A program made the translations under genes and the position numbers. DNA of 12,458 bases from contig VBJS01000070.1 of the NCBI GenBank assembly GCA_005880055.1, forward strand, positions 1-12,458. Direction: 5' to 3'. The stretch comes from Chloroflexota bacterium (GTDB taxonomy: Bacteria > Chloroflexota > Dehalococcoidia > SM23-28-2 > RBG-16-64-32). Shown here piece by piece: positions 6,967 through 12,458 of the stretch (its first letter is position 1; every line of letters begins with the position of its first letter). The notes beneath the pieces are model-generated. The model worked only from the letters and a program-made list of their open reading frames with translations. It was not told the origin of the DNA and searched no databases.

Positions 6967-7480
6967 TTACTTCATCCTGAACCCGGTTGTGGCCGCCGTG
7001 GTGTCGCCAGGGTCATTGTCATCGTCAGCCAGGGCGTTGAAGCAGGTCATGCTCTGGAGCTGGAAGACCGGGCAGGCGCCAGTGTCATCGGCGTGGGCGT
7101 CGGCCGCTGCCATGATGGTGTAGGTCCGATCGAGGGCGCCTGCGACGTCCGCGCAGTCGAATGTCAGGGTGGTGCTGACGGTCGTCTGGTTAGTCTGGTT
7201 ACTCGTTCCCAGCGTGACCACGGTATCGATGATGCGGCCGCTAGGAGTGCAGCCGTAAGGATCGGTTATGCCGCCTGGCGGCACGATGTCAATGTAAACA
7301 CCGTAGACTCGGTGTGATCGCCCTCGTTACGGATCTGGACGACGATATTCTTCACGTCGGGAGTACCGTCGCTCAGGATCACGCTGCCGGCGGTCGATAT
7401 CTCTTCAGCCTGTCGTCGTGAACACCAGGTAATGCTGTTGGTATAGCAGTCGCAGTTGGCGTGGCTGTGTCGCCGCCATC
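6967..7480 (-). pseudogene. Frameshifted CARDB-like tail module
   Basis: Read on the minus strand, a linker TATPTATAIPTALPG (from about 7473) leads to HDDRLKR, matching HDSRVRR of the intact module. The frame then breaks near 7405 with loss of about 14 codons. It resumes as ISTAGSVILSDG, NIVVQIRNEGDHTES, and breaks again at 7306-7307 where one base is missing. It continues as YGVYIDIVPPGG, CTPSGR, TVVTLG, ADAHADD and CFNALADDDND to a stop at 6967. Each piece lines up with residues 640-790 of the neighbouring protein. The largest intact piece is 105 codons. The remnant follows the secreted gene at 7577 and may once have been its tail: its linker is in that gene's frame, past TAA and TGA stops. 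Confidence 0.75.
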
Positions 7481-7576
7481 CTTAGCCCACCAAAATGTTC
7501 TCGATTGCCAAGTTTTCTTGTTCCCGATCGCCCAGCCGGGGTGCAGACTGGTTGCAGTCTGCGCCCCCGGTCACCA

Positions 7577-9262
7577 TTAGTGAGTACGAACGGTACGCAG
7601 GTCGATCCTCACATCATCTACGCCGGCGTCAAAGTTACCCAGGTCGTCGACCTCGGCGAAGCGCAGGCAGACCTCCTGGCCAACGAGGGAACTGGCGTCG
7701 TCTGAGACCTGCAGATAGCCAGAGACCGGCGGGTCGCCGGGCTGTGTCTGGTAGAGGTTGAGGAGGACGTCCCCCGGCGCGACGGTAAACGGGTCCGCAG
7801 AGGCCGCCGCTGCCGCCACGAGGTCGGCGCGGAACTGCTGATTGGGGAAGGCGTTTGGATCAAGAGTGGGCGGGCTAGTGAAGATGCCCGCCAGGTTGTT
7901 CAAGTAGAGCTGGAAGCTGATGCTCCCTGAGCGCAACACCCCACAGCGATAGAGGAGGTGCGAGCCGGGCCCGGATTGATTTGTCATCGCCGCCTGCAGC
8001 CCTTCAGGTGGGACGGCCACAGCGGCGACGCTTCCAGAACACGGGCCCTGTGGGGGCACAGTACCGCTCTGATTGCACCAGCTCCCTGAGCCCAGGTCGG
8101 TGACGGTCCAGCAGGGGATGACGTTGCTGTCCACAGCACCCGCCTCGAAGCCATCGTTGCCAGTCCGAGGACAGACACCGCTCGTGGTCCTCGTCCCTTG
8201 TAGGCGCACGGTCGCTGATGCGTCTGCGGAGGCAAACTCATCGAAAGTGAAGGCAAAAGCGTTGACAGAGACGTCTGCAGGCCCACCGGCGAAGGGGCCG
8301 CTATCAGAGGTAACCATCGCACGCCACACCGTGGTGCCGTCACACTGCAGCGTGCTGGAGAAGAAGCCGGTAATTGAGCCTCTACCCGATCGTTGACGCA
8401 GGCTGCCATTGAGGCCTACAGAAGAGGGCTTCGAGCAGTCGACAGTGCCGCTGAGAGAGGCGGCGCCTGTCTTGGGCACAACCGTACCGGTCTGGTCGAT
8501 GACGAGGCTGACCTCCAACGGCACGAAAAGCACTATCGAGCCGTCCGGCGAGTGGATACTGGCGCCGTCAGGAGCGCAGTCTGTCGGTTCAGCGAGCGTC
8601 CCCAGGACCATCGTGAAGTTCAAGGAGTTGTCGCCTCCGATCGCCGAAAGTGGAATGACGGCGGTGAACGAAGTGGTATCGAAGGTGACGGGCACAGGTG
8701 TGGTCGTAAGCGTGTTGTAGTCAAAGATCGATCCAGTTCCCCCGGAGACGCTAAACATGTCGAGGAACGCCTCGCTGCCTATGCCAGCGTGTGAAGGACA
8801 GAAGAAATCAGCGTTGCTCGGGAAGCCCGTAGCGGCATCTGCATCAGTGTCGAAGTCAACGAAGCCGACAAGCTCCTGCCCCGTGGCGGCGTCCGCGGGG
8901 TCGACCGGGTCGGCAAAGTCTACCGTCAAGCAGAAGGTTGTGGCATCGCCCTCTACGCTGACATCAGTGATCTCATGTTTAAGCCCCGCGCCGAACGAGT
9001 CGTCGGCGGGGTCAGGAACACTAAAGCTGAAGTCAGGTGTGGCTGGGCAGCCCGCGACGTGCGCAGCGGGTGCGACTCCTGCCGCGGCCACGGGCGCCCG
9101 CTGGGCCCAAACGTGGCCAGCGGCGGCTATCGCTGGGCTGGTCTGGCTCCCACCTGCTACAACGAGACCGATGAGAATCGACGCGATCAGGAGCGCCGGG
9201 AAGATTAGCGGAACGCGCCTGGGCGGCGGATAGTGGGACCGAAAAGTACACGAACGAGCCAT
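7577..9262 (-). CDS. Secreted multidomain beta protein of unknown function
   Basis: 561 residues from ATG 9262, chosen because GGGAGGT sits five bases upstream. Thirteen more codons are open upstream but have no ribosome site. An Arg-rich N-end, a hydrophobic core (18-37) and an Ala-rich stretch to about 70 form a long signal or anchor. Residues 75-255 form a beta-rich domain with acidic DFDTDADAATG, as in secreted calcium-binding folds, plus paired Cys. Residues 268-356 (SGTVDCSKP, LRQRSGRGSITG, LQCDGT) form a small beta domain with one likely disulfide. Residues 366-556 open with NDGFEAG and close with NFDAGVDDVRIDL, typical of jelly-roll, carbohydrate-binding-like domains of secreted bacterial proteins. 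No catalytic motif is seen. Probably an extracellular binding protein. Confidence 0.82.
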   Translation of the reverse strand: MARSCTFRSHYPPPRRVPLIFPALLIASILIGLVVAGGSQTSPAIAAAGHVWAQRAPVAAAGVAPAAHVAGCPATPDFSFSVPDPADDSFGAGLKHEITDVSVEGDATTFCLTVDFADPVDPADAATGQELVGFVDFDTDADAATGFPSNADFFCPSHAGIGSEAFLDMFSVSGGTGSIFDYNTLTTTPVPVTFDTTSFTAVIPLSAIGGDNSLNFTMVLGTLAEPTDCAPDGASIHSPDGSIVLFVPLEVSLVIDQTGTVVPKTGAASLSGTVDCSKPSSVGLNGSLRQRSGRGSITGFFSSTLQCDGTTVWRAMVTSDSGPFAGGPADVSVNAFAFTFDEFASADASATVRLQGTRTTSGVCPRTGNDGFEAGAVDSNVIPCWTVTDLGSGSWCNQSGTVPPQGPCSGSVAAVAVPPEGLQAAMTNQSGPGSHLLYRCGVLRSGSISFQLYLNNLAGIFTSPPTLDPNAFPNQQFRADLVAAAAASADPFTVAPGDVLLNLYQTQPGDPPVSGYLQVSDDASSLVGQEVCLRFAEVDDLGNFDAGVDDVRIDLRTVRTH

Positions 9263-9338
9263 TGCGTACCTCCCTGGGGGCTTGGGCCTAGATTGCCGCA
9301 AACCCGGCCGGCGTTTTATGTCATCGACAAGCTACACC

Positions 9339-9386
9339 CACGTATCATCGAATTATCGGTTTGTCAATACCACAAATTGAGTATTG
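9339..9386 (-). promoter_or_regulatory. Putative promoter with overlapping inverted repeat
   Basis: A perfect TTGACA (9367-9362) lies about 100 bases upstream of ATG 9262, with a weak -10 such as TACGTG (9344-9339) at 17 bases. The inverted repeat CAATAC, ten bases, GTATTG (9365-9386) overlaps the upstream edge of the -35 box, where a repressor or activator could bind. The region is AT-rich compared with its surroundings. Confidence 0.4.
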
Positions 9387-9429
9387 TTCTGAGACTTCCC
9401 CGCTGTAACTGCTCAGCGAGTCGCGCTGG

Positions 9430-9664
9430 TTACGCGATGTCCACGATCAATACGGCCCTGGGGGAGCTTACTACCCCGAACGCGCTTGTGGCCGCCCTGT
9501 TGTCGCTACTGTCGTTGTCATCATCGTCCAGAGCGTTAAAGCAGGTCATGCCCTGGATCTGGAAGACCGGGCAGGTACCGGCGTCGTCCGCGTGGACATC
9601 GGCGGGGCAGCCATGATCATGTACGTCTGGTTGAGAACGCCTGGACGTCGGTGCAGTTGAAGCT
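9430..9664 (-). pseudogene. Truncated, frameshifted CARDB-like tail module
   Basis: Three minus-strand frames must be joined: SFNCTDVQAFS (from 9664), TYMIMAA (about 9625-9605), then DVHADDAGTCPVFQIQG, MTCFNALDDDDNDSSDNRAA, to TAA at 9432-9430. These match FDCADV, TYTIMAAADAHADD and CPVFQLQSMTCFNALADDD of the copy at 6967. DNA agreement is about four in five bases over some 80 bases. The first half of the module is missing: recognisable sequence begins only about 15 bases after the sulfatase stop. At least two frameshifts plus truncation make this a dead copy. Confidence 0.7.
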
Positions 9665-9680
9665 GGGGGCATAACCGAAA

Positions 9681-11213
9681 TCAATCCAGGCCGAGCCTAG
9701 TGAGCTGGTCGCCCGGCGCTTCAATCTGCTTGAGGGCCTGCCTGAGCCGGTCGGCATAATCCGTCTCCTTCTTCGACCCAGCCAGGTTGTTCTCCTCCTC
9801 GGGGTCGTTGAAGAGGTCGTAAAGGTGGTTGCCGCTAAACGGCCCCAGCGCCCAGTAAGGCATCAGGTCGCCCTCTCGATACGGCTGTCGTATCACGGGC
9901 ACTCGCGAACCCGGCATCCTGTCGAGGTACGCCCTTTCGTCGGGGAGGGGGAGCCGCAGCTTCGGCATGAACGGTACCGGCATCGTCGACCAGCGATTTG
10001 ACCAGAGTGATAGTGGCGCGTTCGGTCCGGCTGGCGCCCGGGCGTATTTGCAGTTGTCATCGATAAGATGCAACTCGCGCCCCCAGACCCCGCAGAGCGC
10101 GAACTCCCGGACGGACTCCACATCGCCCCCGATAAGCGGCAGCAGCGACCGGCCGTGCGTTGGGTGCGACACTTCAATTCCAAAGAGCTCGACGAGGGTG
10201 GCGAAGATGTCGACGGTGGCTGTGAGTGCTGTGATACTTTCGGCTGCCTGGCGGGGCCACGCGATCATCAACGGAATGTGGCCCAGGGGCTCGTAGACAG
10301 GGACGTTTGGCTTGCCCCAGATGTCTCGTTCGCCAAGGTAATGCCCGTGGTCTGTGCAGACGACGACAACGGTGTCCTGCCAGAGGTTGTTGCGCTCGAT
10401 CGCATCGATTACGCGGCCGAACCAGGCGTCGATCATCGTCAGTTTTGAGCCGTAACAGGCGCGTATCTGGTGCGCCTGCCTGTCGGTCAGCACTCCCTGC
10501 TCGACAGCGCCTCTCATGTACGGAGGCCATATCAGATGGGAGCCGGTCCACGGCTTGTCGTAGAGCGATGCATAGGGCTCAGGTGTGTCGAACGGGTCGT
10601 GAGGATCAAACTCGTCGACGAAGAGAAAGAAGCGGTCATGGTGGCCGGCGTTGTCGTCGAGCCAGCGGGCTGCGGCGGTCATTGTCCGCGGGCCGGGGAA
10701 ATCCGGCTCGTCTCGAAAGTGCCCGCGTGAGTTGTCATAGGGCATGTGCCCGCGGCCGAACATCGGGCTGCCGATCCAACTCGGGTCGGGTCGCGTTCGC
10801 CAGGGGTCACTCTCGTGCCCGCGCTGATAGTCCCAGGCGGTGAAGTCTGTGTGGTAGTTCTCACCGCCGGTCTCGAAGAGATGGGGGTGGTCGGAGATCA
10901 GCATGGTCACGATGCCGGCCTGCCTCAGATAGGCGACAATGGAGTCTTCCCAGACCTCGATCGACCCCCACGGCCTCCACAGGAAGTCGAGGGCGCCGCA
11001 GAGGATGTCGTGACGGGCCGGAATGCACGGCAGCGACCCGGCGTAGTGCTTCTCGAAGCGCATGGCCCGGGCGGCGAAGGCGTCGAGATTCGGCGTTCCA
11101 AACTCGTGGCCTCCGTAGCTGCCGAGCATGTGTCTGTTCAAGGTATCGAGGAGGATAAGGATGGCGTTCCTGGGCGGCAGCTCGACGTCTGTCTGCGCTT
11201 CGGTCACCGGCAC
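9681..11213 (-). CDS. Sulfatase-family hydrolase, cytoplasmic
   Basis: 510 residues, alkaline phosphatase superfamily, likely cleaving sulfate (or phosphate) esters. LLDTLNRHMLGSYGG (21-35) supplies the first metal ligand Asp23 in the DTLNRH form of the motif. CIPAR (63-67) is the C-x-P-x-R signature, so Cys63 should become formylglycine. FVDEFDPHDPF (198-208) gives substrate and metal contacts, and TDHGHYLGERDIWGKP (287-302) gives Asp288, His289 and Lys301. The end HLYDLFNDPEEENNLAG is the usual sulfatase C-terminal signature. Length is typical. Unlike its neighbours it has no signal peptide, so it should act inside the cell. The frame opens directly after TAG with GTG 11213; GTG 11207 is also possible and fits a leaderless start. 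Substrate cannot be read from sequence. Confidence 0.93.
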   Translation of the reverse strand: MPVTEAQTDVELPPRNAILILLDTLNRHMLGSYGGHEFGTPNLDAFAARAMRFEKHYAGSLPCIPARHDILCGALDFLWRPWGSIEVWEDSIVAYLRQAGIVTMLISDHPHLFETGGENYHTDFTAWDYQRGHESDPWRTRPDPSWIGSPMFGRGHMPYDNSRGHFRDEPDFPGPRTMTAAARWLDDNAGHHDRFFLFVDEFDPHDPFDTPEPYASLYDKPWTGSHLIWPPYMRGAVEQGVLTDRQAHQIRACYGSKLTMIDAWFGRVIDAIERNNLWQDTVVVVCTDHGHYLGERDIWGKPNVPVYEPLGHIPLMIAWPRQAAESITALTATVDIFATLVELFGIEVSHPTHGRSLLPLIGGDVESVREFALCGVWGRELHLIDDNCKYARAPAGPNAPLSLWSNRWSTMPVPFMPKLRLPLPDERAYLDRMPGSRVPVIRQPYREGDLMPYWALGPFSGNHLYDLFNDPEEENNLAGSKKETDYADRLRQALKQIEAPGDQLTRLGLD

Positions 11214-11214
11214 A

Positions 11215-11238
11215 TTCTAGCATCGGCGAACGTCGCCG
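11215..11238 (-). promoter_or_regulatory. Extended -10 element and palindrome at the sulfatase start
   Basis: TGCTAGAAT gives an extended -10 (TAGAAT at 11220-11215). Transcription would begin at about 11208, one base before GTG 11207, implying a leaderless message. This agrees with the absence of a ribosome site. The perfect palindrome CGGCGA, ACG, TCGCCG (11224-11238) abuts the -10 box where an operator would sit. No good -35 is visible. Confidence 0.35.
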
Positions 11239-11278
11239 CTGCTGTCCCCTAGTTCAAGCTAGTCAGTGCCGATTCCAG

Positions 11279-11362
11279 GCGACGCTGCTCTAGCGGTTCG
11301 CCAGATCGCGCAGGAGGCCCTACAGGACTGCCAGCGGAGAAGGCGCACCGGGAGGGGGGCCT
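11279..11362. repeat. Degenerate intergenic repeat, copy D
   Basis: This copy lies in the gap 11239-11412. It has GGCGACGCTGCTCTAGCGG, then TTCGCCAGATCGCGCAGGAG, then CCCTACAGG and GCACCGGGAGGGGGG, in the same order as copies A-C. It closes with GGAGG, GGGG, CCTCC, able to fold as a short hairpin. TGTCCGGCTAAC just after it recalls TGTCCGGCCAAC after copy A (308-319). Confidence 0.4.
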
Positions 11363-11412
11363 CCGCGACGGTATGTCCGGCTAACCCCACTCCACCTGGG
11401 AACGGGGGGGCT

Positions 11413-11649
11413 TTAGTCGTATCGCGTCTCGGCTGAGACGCGGCTCATGCGCTCCAGCACACCCTCAAGCTCGAAGAGTCGTACCGCTTCTTCCGCCTCG
11501 ATTTGACCGTACCGCCGACTGATCTTGCCTATGACCGCCTGCACCTCGTCCCGGGCCCGCATTCGCTTCACCAGTGATGGGTCCGTTAGACCGGCTCTGC
11601 GCGTTGCTATCTCCCTCAGCAACCGCTTGAGATCTTCCCGGCGTTCCAT
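11413..11649 (-). CDS. Small charged helical protein, unknown function
   Basis: 78 residues from ATG 11649 to TAA. Rich in Arg, Glu and Leu with no Pro runs or Cys (ERREDLKRLLREIATRR, VKRMRARDEVQAVIGKISRR, EAEEAVRLFELEGVLERM), predicted almost wholly helical and possibly forming a coiled coil or helical hairpin. No signal peptide, so cytoplasmic. There is no ribosome site, but a strong promoter ends 13 bases before the ATG, consistent with a nearly leaderless message. I do not recognise a family. Confidence 0.6.
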   Translation of the reverse strand: MERREDLKRLLREIATRRAGLTDPSLVKRMRARDEVQAVIGKISRRYGQIEAEEAVRLFELEGVLERMSRVSAETRYD

Positions 11650-11662
11650 TGGCAGCTAAGCC

Positions 11663-11691
11663 AGAATACACAGCGGTCGATAATGCGTCAA
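11663..11691 (-). promoter_or_regulatory. Sigma-70-type promoter of the 78-aa gene
   Basis: TTGACG (11691-11686), exactly 17 bases, TATTCT (11668-11663). The expected start of transcription near 11656 leaves only about 6-7 bases before ATG 11649, so translation would be leaderless or nearly so. Confidence 0.6.
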
Positions 11692-11748
11692 CCCGGAATG
11701 CGGCCCGACATCGTCCAGGCTGCCTTTCGGCTGCCGCTCCGAAGGGCG

Positions 11749-12149
11749 CTATGCGGTCGCGGAAGCTGGAACCACCCCCAGTTGCTGCATCATCGTCATC
11801 ATGTCCATGTACTCCCGCTCGCTCACGATCTTGTCGTTGCGGACGGTAAGGATGGTGCAGACGTTGAGGCTCATCTGACGACCGGTCGGAGCGATTCCCA
11901 TAAGATCGCCTTGGTGGGTGCCGCGGCCGGTGAACTCCACGATGGCGGTGTCACCCGCGCTATGAATATGCCGAAGGTCGATGCGGCCGTCAGGAAAGGC
12001 GGTGGCAAACATCTGACCAACGGCCAACCCCGCTTCCGGGCCAGTCTGCGTCTGTCCTACTGGCTGTCCAGCACTCCTTTGAACGAGTCCCAGTCGCGGC
12101 GGTTCCAGGCCTCTAGGTACTCTCGAGCAACGTCTTCAGGGCTGGGCAT
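11749..12149 (-). pseudogene. SnoaL-like (NTF2-fold) gene with a frameshift
   Basis: ATG 12149 follows GGAAAGGAGT (12166-12157). It reads VAREYLEAWNRRDWDSFKGV, the classic SnoaL-like polyketide-cyclase/ester-cyclase start, but stops at TAG 12059-12057 after 30 residues. A second frame, open from the same spot, carries the rest: QTGPEAGLAVGQMFATAFPD, then RIDLRHIHSAGDTAIVEFTG, RGTHQGDLMGIAPTGR and a final helix, ending at 11749. Joined, they give about 125 residues, slightly under family size. Some 8-12 residues seem missing at the junction, so a small deletion that changed the frame is likelier than one lost base. The second part has an ATG at 12012 and could be made as a fragment, but the fold needs the first helix. 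Confidence 0.75.
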
Positions 12150-12156
12150 GGGGGCT

Positions 12157-12218
12157 ACTCCTTTCCTGTCTGGGGCTTATCGACGCGGAGATTATACCGC
12201 CAGTCGCACGGCTGGAAA
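12157..12218 (-). promoter_or_regulatory. Intact promoter and ribosome site of the SnoaL-like gene
   Basis: TTTCCA (12218-12213), 16 bases, perfect -10 TATAAT (12196-12191), then AAGGAG within 12166-12157, eight bases before ATG 12149. The expression signals look undamaged although the reading frame is broken. Confidence 0.6.
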
Positions 12219-12458
12219 GCCATGCGCAGGCACGCCTGCCCATGTTTACCAGAGACCGCCCACTGCCGCCACTTTCGAGTATCCTCGATGGCCCAGTCGC
12301 TTTGGTCGGACGGTCTCTGTCGGCGGTCTCTTCGTTCTGGCGGGCGTAGGTTGGCTTTGCCCTCTCCCGCTGATGAGCCATTGGGTGTGGGCTCCGCACA
12401 CAGCCAGACAGTCAGGTAGGTATGCGCCGGGAAACAACTTGACCTGCCCGTCGGCGAG
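12219..12458. other. No convincing gene; inverted and direct repeats
   Basis: No open frame here looks coding. AGAGACCGCC (12251-12260) and GGCGGTCTCT (12322-12331) are a perfect 10-bp inverted repeat 61 bases apart. A further half-site, CGGTCTCT (12311-12318), lies in direct repeat 13 bases from the second arm. This lies upstream of the SnoaL-like promoter and could be a regulator binding region. One minus-strand frame is open to the right edge (LADGQVKLFPGAYLPD), but its composition is not persuasive. Confidence 0.35.

Noticed and set aside
12222..12437. Overlapping open frames on both strands near the right edge
   Set aside because: Arg/Pro/Ser-rich translations typical of non-coding GC-rich DNA; no start signals.
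1..12458. Poor sequence quality as the cause of all frameshifts
   Set aside because: Five genes of about 400-790 codons are free of frame breaks; lesions cluster in short remnants. It remains possible for single cases such as 1587 or 12057.

Overview
The window looks like a chromosomal stretch of a GC-rich, uncultivated bacterium. Long Thr-Pro linkers of the TPTATP type, dockerin-tailed secreted proteins, SnoaL-like and DinB-like pieces and a sulfatase of the DTLNRH type would suit a Chloroflexota/Dehalococcoidia-like lineage. That placement is inference; no rRNA, tRNA or core marker is present.

Layout. A plus-strand gene runs in from the left edge and ends at 151. Everything else convincing is on the minus strand, so read right to left. 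In that order: a frameshifted SnoaL-like gene (12149-11749); a 78-aa helical protein (11649-11413); a sulfatase without a signal peptide (11213-9681); a decayed tail-domain remnant (9664-9430); a secreted multidomain beta protein (9262-7577); a second decayed tail-domain remnant (7480-6967); a 790-aa secreted protein with two tandem cohesin-like domains and an intact tail domain (6740-4368); a scrambled zone with gene fragments (4334-4113); a secreted beta-helix protein with a dockerin tail (3707-2295), preceded by a 20-codon leader ORF; a weak third remnant (about 2180-1978); and a secreted metallophosphoesterase with a dockerin tail (1558 or 1588 to 341).

Two themes tie the window together. 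First, it codes mainly for extracellular proteins: two end in dockerin-like calcium-binding repeats and one carries cohesin-like domains, so a small self-assembling surface or secreted complex is a testable idea. Second, a tail domain of about 145 residues, resembling CARDB adhesion domains and ending in an acidic ALADDD-type stretch plus Asn-rich end, recurs in four clear copies and one doubtful copy. Two copies are intact, two are broken by several frameshifts, and one is barely visible. This suggests repeated duplication and decay in one locus.

Intergenic gaps hold promoter-like sequences (several with a TTGACA-type -35), near-leaderless starts, palindromes and a degenerate GC-rich intergenic repeat family of about 85 bases. 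The long ORFs are clean, so the many lesions in short genes are unlikely to come from poor sequence quality alone. I found no CRISPR array, insertion sequence, RNA gene or origin.
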